64,000 nt of DNA. It comes from Henckelia pumila (taxonomy: Eukaryota; Streptophyta; Magnoliopsida; Lamiales; Gesneriaceae). Shown in pieces: positions 36,672 through 48,500 of this stretch. Location of the stretch: assembly GCF_033568475.1 (NCBI RefSeq), contig NW_027331831.1, positions 4,774,001 through 4,838,000 on the forward strand, in the 5' to 3' direction. Every line of letters starts with the position of its first letter. Position 1 is the stretch's first letter. Both the position numbers and the translations under genes were made by a program. The notes below the pieces were generated by a model. That model worked only from the letters and a program-made list of their open reading frames with translations, did not search any database and had not been told where the DNA came from.

Positions 36672-37745
36672 GTTGGGATTATTCTTTTTGAGTTGCATAA
36701 ACCTCTGTGCACACAGCTTAGCTGTAGGGCCTTACCCTCTGTTAATATTGAAAGTTTCAATAACAAGAACCTTTATTAGGCTATCTATTTTTCTTTAATG
36801 TTTCAAGGCTGCCACTAACTGGATAATTGAGACATGAGACCTTGTTCGCTACAAGGAACATTTATGTGCATCAGGTTTGGATCACCTTCATACAATTCCT
36901 ATACTCTTTTTCTTGATTCCTTATTTTTCTTGATTCCTTATTTTTTGGTTGAACTCAAAGTGGCTTTTCTTTTCGGGTGACAAAGTGGGTTCTTCAGATG
37001 CTTTACCTGCCTTAAACATGTAATCACGTTGAAGTTCTCAGTTACCTTATTGAGAATTTCATAGGGACCTTGTTTAAAAGCATTCACAAATCACGTGAGT
37101 ACTCGGTCAAAAAGATAGAGGTATGGATGTCCTGGTACCTCGATGGAGGTATAGTAGCATTTGGAGGGATCCGAAGCCCGATGGGCCATCAAATTAATGG
37201 CATTTGATTGAGCCATATTTATAATTTTTTGTTCACATGCGATCTTTGTTTTATTCCCCATTTTATGACCTGCTCCACCAAATTACTATAATCTCGACAA
37301 AATCTCCAGCAGTGGCATTCAATGATTTCTCTCTCTTTGGACACGATTCGCGCTTTTGAGATTTTTTTACTTTTTCCCATTTAATTTCTCAACTTTTCTC
37401 TCCTTAAACTCTGCCTTTGTATACGATCCTTTTTCTTATACTAGCATTACCTCTGATTTCCGTAGGCATATGATTGCACCTTCGCATTCCACCCTTCTCT
37501 CTCTCTCTCTCTGCTGAGTTATATCTTCGAGAATTACCTTTAGGTCAATCCTAAATTTTATGATGAGTCCTCCATCCAGAAAACTGGTACATGATTAATT
37601 TTGCTTGTAAATGATAAGCATTTTCTGATGCTACAATTCCCTTGCTTTCACCTCACTTCAGGGAAGCTGATTCTTATTTTGACGAGATTGGAGTGTTGGG
37701 ACTTTATGGAGGCTTATTGATTCTGTTTCTGGTCTCTGTCTATAG

Positions 37746-40700
37746 GCAGAAGAAGGCGAAGAGGACAAGGAAATCGAGGAGATCTTCAAGATGGCCAAGA
37801 AAAAGAAGAAAGGTGAAAAGTCTGCTGAAGACATTGCTTTACAGGTGGAAAAAGTGATGGCAGAGCTTGAAGTGGTTGCGGAGGTTGATGCGGATCTGAA
37901 TAGAAAAGGAAATCCCGCAACTACTAAATTAAAGAGGCTATCTTTCCTTGCCGATGCCCTCTCAAAGTTAGTCGACGGCTCTTAATTTGTTTTCCATTTT
38001 TCATGTTCCTAACACTTTTTTTTAATCTGCTTGCATGCTTTGTAGAAAGCATCTTCAGCAGGAGTTTCTTGATCGTGGAGTTTTATGTCTGTTGAGGAAT
38101 TGGCTTGAGCCCCTTCCTGATGGAAGCCTGCCTAATATAAATGTTCGTGCGGACGTTTTGAAGATCCTGAATGATGTATGAAATAATTCCCTTTATATAC
38201 ACACACATATATATAGAGTAACACTACAGTTACAACGAAATTTGTACAACAATTCTTACACCATAAAAATTTCAATACAAAAATTTTATTTATCAAATCT
38301 CATGAGACATTCGATACAAAATCTTATGATATAATATCAAAATCTAACGATATATAGCAACATCTCATTATATAATTGTTGTAAATAACGTTGTACGAAA
38401 TATTGGTTGGTTGTACCTTTGGCATTATTCATGTATATATATCAAGTCCCTTTTGCTTTTATTATTGTTTGGAGGCTAATTGTTTGTGTTTTTCCTGAAG
38501 TTTCCAATTGATTTAGAACAGTATGATAGAAAGGAGCAACTAAAGAAGAGTGGCCTCGGAAAGGTTTGAGGATATTTTGAAGTAGCATTAAATTTAACCA
38601 CTCTTCATGTATTTTATATGCAAATAGTTGAATGTAATGGCAGTGATTTTGGCAGGTCATTATGTTTCTGTCGAAATCTGAAGAGGAAACTACATCCAAC
38701 AGAAAGCTTGCTCAGCAGTTGGTTGATAAATGGGTATAAATTTGCAGTTCTCTCATTTTATGAGTTTATGAAGAACTTGATTCTATTTTTCCTTTTCAAT
38801 CAGTTTTTGTTAAGTGATGGCATTGACTCGGGTTTGGGTCTGGCCCACTAGGACCCAAGATCCGACCTGTTATCATTTTAAAGGACCCAATACCCACCCT
38901 GACCCTTATAAACTTAAACTCATCCCACCTGGCCCATACCCATCTAGTACAAAATATGGACCATTACCCGACTTGTACCCATTTGATATTGTCCAACCCG
39001 ATCCAAACAGGTTGGATTTGGGTTGGTGCCTGTTCTACCTGTACTCATTGTCATCTCTAGTTTTTTTAGAAAAAGTGGATGAGGGGTATATTCGTTGTTG
39101 GGGGCAAAAAGATGGAAAAATGTATTCTTTTTTCTAGGCATTACATTGGAATTTGATAGCTTATGAATAAAGAAATATGTTCTTGCTTGTATTACATTTC
39201 TGTAAATGTAGTTATCTATCAACAAGTAATTTATACAAGAAGCATCGTTCCTATCAAAAAGTTTCTTCTAGGTTGATTTGAAGTCCTGCTCCAATCTTGT
39301 GTTGTGGCCCAAATTAATCTAGACCAAAGCTCAATTAATCAAAGGTAGACAGAAGGGATAATTCTTTGATTCAATACAAGAACCATAAAAACAATACAAT
39401 ATTATATGAGTGTAGCAAGGGAATGAATTCCTATGACTTGTAAGTAATTGGGATTTCTCTTGAGCCGCATCTTCATTTAGGTCTCGAACATCTTGAAGTT
39501 ATTATCTCGGTTGGGGATTTCGTATAAAGTTGTATGTTGTACTTTACAGAGTCGACCAATATTTAACAAGAGCACTCGATTTGAAGACATGAAGAAGTTC
39601 GATGATGAAAGAGTTTTAAGGAACCCTTCCGCTAAAAAGTATTTGCTATCTTCTCGAAAATAAGATTAATTCTATCTACTTTTATAAATCAATCTACCAC
39701 TGAGAATATGTGTTTGTTAATTTTCTGTAGGTCGATGGGTAGAGCTACAGGAATTGCATCCCGAGATGATAAGATTCATTTGGATAAAGTTTCGCAGTAT
39801 GACCTCCTACATTTAGCCTGTTAATTTGTTGGATTGGTCAGGAATCGCCGATTTACTTTGTGCGTACATCTAATCTGCTTGTCTAACATTTGAAGGGAGC
39901 CAAAACCTGGTTGGTCATCTTCAAGACAGCATGCCTCAAGGCCTGAACCAATGTCAATGGATTTTGTTGTGCGTCCTCAGTCCAAGGTTGATCCAGATGA
40001 AGTTCGTGCCCGTGCCAAACAAGTTGTGCAAGATCAGCGTCGGGTGAAGGTTGGTAACCATCTCCCATTTTAAATATTTCGGGGAAACTGAAGTTTCCAT
40101 TGAATAATTTTGGTTTTTGCGTAATTTGAATTTCTGGACGGAAATTCATTGTTCCTAAATGAGCAAAACCGTTGGTGTTCCTTTCATTTTCTTCTTTCAA
40201 GTCAACTTGTTCCCGCCCTATGCTGTTGCTTTACTTCGAACTCATTGATTTTTGGAATTTGCATCATGCTCCTTGAGTTAATTAAAATTGATTTGTTTGG
40301 ATTGTAGCTGTCAGTTTTAGATCTTCTCTATTTAGTTATGATGGAAAATTGTGATGTTAATGTCAAAGATCTTAGTCCCTATCATATCCTCCACCAATTA
40401 AATATTATTTTTTAAAAAAATTTCCAAATAACATAAATTTTTCAAAATTAAAGTATTAAAATAGTTTTATTTTTTTAATATAAGTTTCTTCTAAAACTAT
40501 TTTCGTATATATATAATTCGAAACATTATTTTCATAGCATTATATCATTTTTGGTAATTTTGACAATAAAAAGATCTTTTAATACTAAACATATCAGCAT
40601 CTTTAAGTTGTTTAAAATAAGTTTACTCAAACATTTTAACAACTTATTTTTAAAATAAGCCCCAACAGCTTCTAAACTCATAAAACATCTTTTATGATTT

Positions 40701-41659
40701 TGGAGGTTGTAAGCTCTTTTTAATAAGCTTACCAAACACCCTCTTGTACAGTTGTAGTCAACAAAAACTAGAAACAGTTCACTAGCCAAATGCTCAAGCA
40801 GGAAATAGAAAAATATGAAAGGATGAAGAAATTAGCAGCATGTAGTTTGCCACACGGTAAGTTATTTTTCTTTGGCTTCAAAATAAATAGATTGAATCTG
40901 CAGCTTGTTTCACATAGGAAAATGTTTATACCTTATTTTGAAAATGCTAGCCGATCTGCCTCTGTCCCAGGCTTGAATTAGCTATATTCAAGCCTTCAAC
41001 TTGGCTCTTGCTTGGCCTATCATAGTGGACTTGATTTGATTATGCCCGCGCTGCTTGTAGAATTTTATTTTCTGATGATTTGATTGTTTATTAACCGCAA
41101 TATGATTTTTTTGGTTTGTGTGTGTGCATGGAAGCACGATCTGCCAAAATCCACCCCCCTGGGAAATTGTTATTTGTACGACGATCAAAGTAGCTGTATT
41201 TCTAGAAAGTAGAAACAGCTGAATCGTAGAATGGTGTAATGGTGATGTACCATCTTGGATGAATTGTATTGTAAGCCACGATTTTAAGTAGTAATCTATT
41301 GGGTTGATCTTCAAAATAAATAAATAAATAAATAAAGAGAAACAGCTGAATAGTATAGGTTTCATTCTGCATGATAATCAGTAATTTTTATTTGTGTGTT
41401 TCGGCTGTTACTTGATACTCTTCCCTGGTTGCATGCCAAGTAAGAGATTTTAAATGGACTTGACAAGTACACCATAGTCCCATAGTCAATCTACTTCATG
41501 ATATTTTCTTGTTCGCATTCTTGACACAAGTTGCTTATTCCAAATTCGTTATGCTCACAGATCAATAAGAAACTACAACAATTGAAGGCACCAAAGAGGA
41601 AGCAGCTGCAGGCTACTAAACTCAGTGTATCAGGTCGTGGCATGGTGACATATCTGTAG
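37746..41659 (+). CDS. IWS1: IWS1 C-terminal module (TFIIS N-terminal-like domain), open across eight exons
   Basis: IWS1 links RNA polymerase II elongation (via SPT6) to chromatin and brassinosteroid/nitrogen responses in Arabidopsis. Exons 37746-37966, 38046-38175, 38501-38563, 38656-38733, 39550-39638, 39731-39796, 39896-40049 and 41561-41659 join in phase to 299 codons without a stop. They encode the LW/TFIIS-N helical domain (motifs LLRNWLEPLPDGSLPN, FPIDLEQYDRKEQLKKSGLG, RPIFNKSTRFEDM) and the conserved tail (DPDEVRARAKQVVQDQRR, KLQQLKAPKRKQLQATKLS). The first in-frame ATG is at 37791 (MAKKKKKGEKS), which would give 284 aa. Because the upstream exons are broken, the locus is either a pseudogene whose 5' end decayed first or makes a shortened protein. 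The mapping of the exons is firm; expression is unknown. Confidence 0.8.
38216..38429. repeat. MITE-like element in an IWS1 intron
   Basis: About 214 bp next to (TA)n. The left end GAGTAACACTACAGTTACAA and the reversed right end GAATAATGCCAAAGGTACAA are imperfect inverted repeats, continuing through a shared GTACAAC block. Its inner sequence resembles the element at 24931-25095 in inverted orientation. Confidence 0.5.
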
Positions 41660-42258
41660 CCGTCTTGCTTGCCTGTTGACTAGGAGAAGGGAAAATATCA
41701 CATCTCCCTAATTTCCAAAAACAAAAAAAAAAACAAAAACAAAAAACTAGTTACTCCAGTGAGATGTGCGTTAAATACCTATATGTTTGAACTTATGTTA
41801 TCTTAATAGATCTCTCGTGCTACTCCTTGAATGTTATGTAATAAAATCTACATCACTTGGATTTAACTTCATTTTGGTGTCTTATCTTCCTGTATCATGC
41901 TCTGGGATGAATTTGTTGATTGAGTTGTTTAGGCGCTACAGTTCCGCCTGCACGCGCACGCGACATTGATTCGTAGTCTTTCCGGGCCTGTAGTGATCCC
42001 AGAAGCATGTGTTTGTATGCTAGTCGTTGAAGAGTTCCATCCTGAAAATTATGCTTGATAGAAACAACATTATACTAGAGTTACGTTTCGTTTTCTTTTA
42101 CTAGAATCACGTATTTCAATGGCACATTCGATTTATAAAATTTATGAATTTTTATGTAAAAATATTTCATTTAATTCATTTGTATAGATCGAGCCCACCG
42201 ACATCAAACCTAGTTGAGATTTGTAAATCTAATAGCAAAATCCGTGATTCCGCCACTC
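41660..42258. other. Spacer between IWS1 and DPH1
   Basis: 3' flank of IWS1, with an A-rich tract at about 41717-41745 and a plausible poly(A) context. No gene seen. Confidence 0.5.
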
Positions 42259-42264
42259 CACGTG
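42259..42264 (+). promoter_or_regulatory. G-box (CACGTG) upstream of DPH1
   Basis: The palindrome CCACGTGG spans 42258-42265, about 70 bases before the DPH1 ATG. G-boxes are bound by bHLH and bZIP factors; use here is inferred from position. Confidence 0.35.
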
Positions 42265-42332
42265 GGAGAACTGTAGGTGTTTTTTGAAAGACTAAGTATC
42301 ACCAAGTGTGTTCCGCCGCCTCCGCCGTGAAG

Positions 42333-43646
42333 ATGGACGACACGTTAACGGAAAACATCTCCTCCGACCTCCACCTTGGGCAGCTTCCTCCGCCCAAGCC
42401 CCGGCCGAAGCGTTTCGTGAGAAACCAAATCCCGGATTCCATCCTAAACGACGCCGCCTTGAACGCCGCCATCTCCCTCCTCCCTTCCAACTACAACTTC
42501 GAGATCCACAAGATCATCTGGCGAGTGCGCTCCACGAACGCCACCCGCGTCGCGCTCCAGTTCCCGGAGGGGCTTTTATTGTATTCGCTCATCATCTCCG
42601 ACATACTCGCCGCCTTCGCCGGCGTCGACCACTGCTTCGTCCTCGGTGACGTCACCTATGGCGCGTGCTGTGTTGACGACCTCTCCTCGCGTGCCCTCGA
42701 CGCCCACCTGCTCGTGCACTTCGGCCACAGCTGCCTCGTCCCCATCGACTCTACCACCATCCCCGTGCTCTACATCTTCGTCGAGATTGCCATCAACACT
42801 TCAAAGCTACTCCAAGAGCTGAATCACAATTTCACGCCTGCGGATGCTTACAATTTCATCATGGCGGGAACAATTCAATTCTCTAACGCAATCCGGGCCG
42901 TGAAGCCCAAGCTTGAGGATTTAGGGTTTAGGGTTTTAATCCCCCAATCGAAACCACTGTCAGCAGGGGAGGTTCTCGGCTGCACTGCACCAAGTCTGAA
43001 ATTACAGTCTTCCCCAGGGATAAACGACGTGATTATCTTCGTAGCAGATGGGAGGTTCCATTTGGAAGCATTCATGATTGCTAATCCCGGGATCAAAACA
43101 TTCAGATATGATCCATATTTGTCAAAATTGTTCTTGGAGGAATATGATCATGATGGGATGAAGGATGATCGCAGAAAAGCCATAGAAAGAGCAAGAAATG
43201 CAAAGACTTGGGGAATCGTGTTGGGCACACTGGGGAGACAAGGCAATCCCAGAATATTAGAGAGGTTAGAAGGGAAAATGAAGGATAAAGGGCTGGATTA
43301 TATGGTGGTTCTGGTATCCGAATTGTCGCCCAAGAAAATCGAGCTATTTGGCGATGGGGTAGATGCCTGGATTCAAATTGCATGCCCCAGGTTATCGATT
43401 GATTGGGGTGCTGCATTTAAGAAGCCATTGTTGACGTCGTTTGAGGCAGATATTGCGCTTGGAGATTTGCCTGGATGGTGGGAGAGGAATCGTGCAAGGA
43501 ATGCGGAGTGCTGTCAGTGTGAAAATGCGGAAGGAAATGTGGATTATCCGATGGATTATTATGCTCAGGATGGAGGGGATTGGAATTCTTGTTACTCAAA
43601 GAAGGTAGCTCGAGTTCCTGCAAGAAATTGTTGTGGCAAGTGTTAA
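42333..43646 (+). CDS. DPH1: Diphthamide biosynthesis protein 1 (DPH1), intronless
   Basis: Radical-SAM-like [4Fe-4S] enzyme subunit that, with DPH2, transfers the 3-amino-3-carboxypropyl group of SAM to a histidine of elongation factor 2 in the cytosol. A single 437-aa frame covers the whole family length. The three cluster cysteines lie in expected contexts, one per domain: DVTYGACC (Cys112 or 113), GEVLGCTAP (Cys217) and QIACPRLSIDWG (Cys351). Other hallmarks are LQFPEGLLLYS near residue 72, YDPYLSK, and a cysteine-rich tail (CCQC, CCGKC). The ATG at 42333 is used because the family begins soon after it; an in-frame extension upstream lacks an ATG. The first 450 bases are markedly GC-rich compared with the neighbours. 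Confidence 0.95.
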   Translation: MDDTLTENISSDLHLGQLPPPKPRPKRFVRNQIPDSILNDAALNAAISLLPSNYNFEIHKIIWRVRSTNATRVALQFPEGLLLYSLIISDILAAFAGVDHCFVLGDVTYGACCVDDLSSRALDAHLLVHFGHSCLVPIDSTTIPVLYIFVEIAINTSKLLQELNHNFTPADAYNFIMAGTIQFSNAIRAVKPKLEDLGFRVLIPQSKPLSAGEVLGCTAPSLKLQSSPGINDVIIFVADGRFHLEAFMIANPGIKTFRYDPYLSKLFLEEYDHDGMKDDRRKAIERARNAKTWGIVLGTLGRQGNPRILERLEGKMKDKGLDYMVVLVSELSPKKIELFGDGVDAWIQIACPRLSIDWGAAFKKPLLTSFEADIALGDLPGWWERNRARNAECCQCENAEGNVDYPMDYYAQDGGDWNSCYSKKVARVPARNCCGKC

Positions 43647-43659
43647 CTTGCTCCAAGAG

Positions 43660-44733
43660 TTGTTGCTTGAGGTCTTGTGTTATTGAACTTAGTATTTTTG
43701 CATTCTTATCCAAATTGTTGATGGCATCAAAAACTGATCCTTTATGAAGAATATGAATAGAGAATAGGAGTCGTTTTTTTCTTGGAGGTGGGTGTCTCCT
43801 GTGTGGACGTGTCCTTTAACTTTAGCGAATGTGCATATGTACTTCAGTTCGGAGTTGTTACATTAAATATCTTTTTTCCTTTTTCCCCCTTTTTGTCTTT
43901 TTCATTTTTAACATGTTGAAGTAATATCAATGAAAATCATTTTTGGTGTTTTATTTTATTCATTATGAATACTGCGATGACCTGAAATTTTTTGGCAATG
44001 CATTGATGTGGCACATACCATTTTTTGGAGATGAATGATAGGTTGCCTAAATCTAAGTACTTTACATTCCGACATTGATTTAGGTTCATCATGTTTAGTA
44101 ATGTAGCATAGCTTTTGGAGCCAATATCATGTTAAAATCGATCATAATTCGGTAAGAAGTAATGTTGTGTTGTTGCTAAAGCTTGATACTCTTTTGATTT
44201 CTAACTTTTTGGCTTCGAATTGTTGTATACATTTTCTTGCTGGTTTACTTGAGAGTTTTGGAATAGGGAGTGAGCGTGGCCTCACAGGGACATGGTAGAC
44301 AAGTAGACCGTGTTTCTAGTTCTCATTGCTTTGTATAGTGGCAATAGTTTATTGTCCTGCAGCTGTCATTCTCTTTTGAAGTGGAGCCTTGTTGACATAT
44401 TGTCTCCAGCACCGACAAAATCGGAAGCGCCTCTTCTTTCAAACAAACAAAGAGAGGAGGACGGGTTGTTCACATTTCAAGAACGAACTGATTTGGATAG
44501 TGGAATGAAATGGCTAGCTCCGTATATCAACCTCTCCTCCGTTCACGAAGAACTGGATGGAGAGCAGGCATCTGGATTTGTGTTTCAAATCAATTTTATA
44601 GGAAGCCTTCTGCTAAAAATTAGATGATGATGATGATGAGAGCTTGAAGATGTCAGTTTGATGATGTAAGAGATTTTAGGAAGCCTTGTGCTAAAAATTA
44701 TTTGCCATCCTCTCATTTTTTACTTTTGCGTTA
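43660..44733 (+). pseudogene. Decayed copy of IWS1-locus sequence
   Basis: 43660-44395 matches the IWS1 intron at about 35560-36440 along its length, for example the cttggaggtgggtgt block and the gcctcacag...acatggtag block. At 44640-44716 a sequence resembles the IWS1 exon at about 39585-39660 (TTTGATGATG and the GCTAAAAATTATTTGCC block against GCTAAAAAGTATTTGCT). The short word ggaagcct(t/g)...gctaaaaatta occurs twice there. Between them, 44396-44627 is a different open segment that I do not recognise. This is a rearranged fragment of a second IWS1-locus copy on the same strand, now non-coding. Confidence 0.6.
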
Positions 44734-44986
44734 ATTTTTTTTTTTTTTTGAGTACAAATTGCATCGAATATCGAAATTACATCATATTGCAACACTAAAA
44801 AGTGAAATTTGCCCCCACAACTGACGGAACTTGAGCATGAACTCGAGACGTGATTGTCTCGAGCTAAGAATACTTAAATCTACCTAAATAAATTAGTAAA
44901 TCTACCCGCAGTTAGCGAAAATCGAACATGAGACCTCGTGGTCTCAGGGCCTTAGTCTTGATCACTAGGCCAAGAGCTCATTGGCG
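44734..44986 (-). mobile_element. tRNA-derived SINE with A and B boxes and poly(A) tail
   Basis: Read on the minus strand it begins near 44986 with a tRNA-like head: the A box TGGCCTAGTGATCAAGA and the B box GTTCGATTTTC about 45 bases later. It ends in a poly(A) (the T run at 44735-44749). It is flanked by a 12-bp target duplication with one mismatch, ACTTTTGCGTTA (44722-44733) and ACTTTTGTGTTA (44987-44998). Length is about 253 bp. This is a complete-looking SINE; whether it is active is unknown. Confidence 0.85.
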
Positions 44987-45047
44987 ACTTTTGTGTTATT
45001 GTTTCCCTTGCGACCTCTCATTTTCAGAAATGAACCTTGTAAATATA

Positions 45048-45226
45048 GGCACCGTTTGGTGTGAAGGATATCACATTGATTTATTAATCATCCTTGTTTT
45101 ATCCAATACTTGGCTCAAGTTCTTCCAAAAATTAGTATCATACATCATTATCTAATTCAAGTTATATTGATTTAAATTCTTATATTATTAATTCATCATT
45201 GTCTAATCCATGAACCAAACGATGTC
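45048..45226. repeat. MITE-like element upstream of SCAMP
   Basis: The ends GCACCGTTTGGTGTGAAGGA and, reversed, GACATCGTTTGGTTCATGGA are imperfect inverted repeats around an AT-rich centre of about 180 bp. No clear target duplication was found, so it is left unclassified. Confidence 0.45.
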
Positions 45227-45587
45227 ACGGTATAAAAAGAAATATAGTATAATAGTTAGCAAATTATTTTTTTTAAAAAAAAGATAGAAATAAATAATAA
45301 ATAAATAAATAAAAACTGAAATTTATCTGAAATCACCAGACCTTAACAAAGTAACTATAGTTAACCAATAAAATATGTCCACGTCACCAGGTTGAAGGGG
45401 TATTCATTGTAATTTCATGGACCTATAGTGGCAATTCCCGGTTGTTGCGTTGTCACCAAGGCAACATAAAAGCGAGGTTCAGTGGGCTACGTTACTCACT
45501 CCCCAACTCCTATCTATAGCTCATACATTTTACTATTTACGGATTACGGATTTGGATTTGGATTTTGGTGCTGCGTAATCGTCGGTG

Positions 45588-48500
45588 ATGAATCGTAGAA
45601 ACGATCCCAATCCGTTTGATGAGGAACCTGAAGTCAATCCATTCTCGGTAACCATTTCCTCTTCTTTTTTTTTTTTTATAGATCCGCCTATTTTTGGAGT
45701 TTGTTTTTTCGTTTTCGCGATATTTAGGGTTTTTGGTTGGGCAGTGTCGGTTGATTGTGCTATTTCGGCTATAATTTGTGATGTGTCTTTGTAGATCGGC
45801 GACATATGGGGCTGTTTTGTCGCTGAATTTGATTTTGGATTAACTGAAGGAGATTTTTATTTTTCGTGCTGTTGCAGAATGGAGGCGCAGCGGCCGGGTC
45901 AAAGTCACGCATGCCTAAGGTGGTTGCTAGTACCCTGGGTTTCGGCCAGAAACATGATGCAACGGTGGACATACCATTAGATACCATGAGTGTAATGTTG
46001 ATGAGCACTTCCTAATTTCTACTATAGTATCTAAATTTCAACAAGTTTAAATCGTGTTGCATAACTTTGCAGAACTCGAAGGGCAAGGAGAAAGAACTCG
46101 CCTCTTGGGAAGCAGATTTGAACAGGAGAGAGAGGGTTGGTTTCTGTTTTAGGCTTAAGTCATTTTATGATACATTCTTGAAAGATACTTTATATATATA
46201 TATATATATATATGTTAGCTGCAAACTATAGGTTTATGCCTGTTAAATATTAAAATTTTGAAAAGCTATTAATTCATTTGGACCATTGCATACTTCAAGC
46301 CACTTAAGTAGCTTAGTGCATTTCTAATGTCATATGATATTTAAATATGAGAAGCATCGGGTTGAATTCCTAATTGATGTACCTTTTTGCTCGTTCCTGT
46401 TTTATACCTGTACCTTGGAGTCTTATGCATTTGCATTGTAATCAATGTCACGTGGGCTACAGGACCTCAAACGCAGGGAAGATGCTGTTTCCAGTGGTAA
46501 GCTTTGAGTCTGGTAATTGTGTTTATGGTCATCATTCTCTTCCTCTTATGCACTGATTCACCGAACTATCCTTTGATCAGCTGGTGTCACGGTGGATGAT
46601 AAAAATTGGCCTCCATTTTTCCCCATCATTCACCATGATATAGCCAATGAAATACCAGTTCATGCTCAGAGGTTGCAGTATCTGGCTTTTGCAAGTTGGT
46701 TAGGTGTGTATATGAATATATTTCTTCAGTTTGTATTTTGTACATCTGTAATAGGTTTAATATTTACCAACTTATATCTAATTTTGTGATAAACCTAGCT
46801 TCTTTCAAGTATAAGTGTATTTTCATGAAGAGCATTTTCCTTTTTGAGTTATGGTGATAAGAGACTTGCTGATTTCAGTATTTCTTGGTTATCGATTATA
46901 TATGCTCCGTGGCAGTGCTGTCAATATGTTGCTCCCATTTTTTGTGTAGCATGAGATGACAAGGAGTAATTATGTTTCAACATATCTGCTTAAAGTATGG
47001 TAAAAAGATTATTTGTTGGATTGATTTCCATTTTTCTACTTAGTTTCTTACTTTGTTATTGTTTCGAGGACTTGAGTAATTTCTATGTTTCTTTATTCAT
47101 ATGGCTCTACTTTGTAGGACTGTAATTTTGGTTGGTTGCGCATTCGACAAAATTTATTATTTATTTTTTGTTGTTTTTTTCTATTGCAGGTATCGTCCTT
47201 TGCCTTTCATTCAATGTCATTGCTGTCATTGTTTGTTGGGTACAGGGTGGTGGTAAGTTTATTTTCTTTATTTTTGTTTGCAAGTTTAGATTAGTGATTT
47301 TTTGGTGCATCAAGTTGTGTATAGGTTTCTAATTATGTAAAGTGCTTAAACATAGTTTCCTTCTTTAGGTGTCAAGATCTTTTTCCTCGCAATAATATAT
47401 GCCTTGATGGGATGCCCACTTTCATATGTCTTATGGTACAGGCCACTGTATCGGGCAATGAGGTATTTGCATTCTCCTTATTATCCTTTTTGAGACCCTT
47501 CAGAGCTTGGAAATCACAACTGTCTGTATATGTGATTCTGATTTTCAGGACTGATAGTGCTTTAAAATTTGGCTGGTTTTTCTTGTTCTATCTGGTATGC
47601 CTTTTTACCACCTTGAGGTGTTTACAATTTCTCAATAAATTAATGCTTAGAGATTTTGATGTCTTTGATTACATTTCACTGCAGCTCCACATTGCTTTTT
47701 GTATCTTTGCGGCAATTGCACCTCCTATTGTCTTTCATGGGAAATCACTGACGTAAGATTTATTTTTTTTCCTCGTGCTAGAGATATTTAACTTCTTTTG
47801 TTTGATCAAGGCCCCATGGACTGATTTAATTTTGCCGAATTCTAATTTCTGAGGGGTTGGTTTTTGCTTTCTTGATTGTACTCTGTTTACTGAATGGTTA
47901 CCTATGAAACAGGGGTGCAAAAACATATTCTGTGCATCTGATTGGTGTACTGACATTTTACTTTCTTCTCTTACTAATCAGGGGCATCCTTGCTGCGATT
48001 GACGTTTTCTCCGACCATGTTTTAGCGGGGGTAAGTCTTTGTGTATGTTCTTGCATGTGCTGCATGCCTCCCTGACTCTCTGTGGCCTCACACCACCCAG
48101 TTTTAACCATGCAATGCATTGTCTTTGAAATTTGTGTTGCTGTAGTCCCTTGGTTGATGACAATGAAGACTTCCATTTAGTCTGAGTTTACTTTCTAAAG
48201 AGGTGGTGTATGATGGAGACGATAGGATCCCAAGTACTTTTCATTTTATTTTAGTTTCTGCTTGTTTTTGGAAATCTGCTGTTTGTATAATTTTACTGGC
48301 AAAGTCAGTCAAAATCTTGAATCATATATCCTCCAACATGGTAAAAGGATCACCTACCAATTTAGTATTTACAATTATATATGCAAATCCAAGTTACAGA
48401 ATCATTGGTTTGAACAATAGCTGTTTAATATTTGAAGAATGGTATAGATTTAAATATTCTATCAAGGACAAGAAATGAACGGTGATAGTCCGGTACAGTT

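Noticed and set aside
38814-39137. 107-aa frame in an IWS1 intron rich in Asp-Pro
   Set aside because: It is made from a GGGTTTGGGT/GACCCAAT-type low-complexity intron repeat; no start context or domain.
43417-43713. 98-aa minus-strand open frame at the DPH1 3' end
   Set aside because: Antisense shadow of the DPH1 coding sequence; its composition follows from the DPH1 codons.
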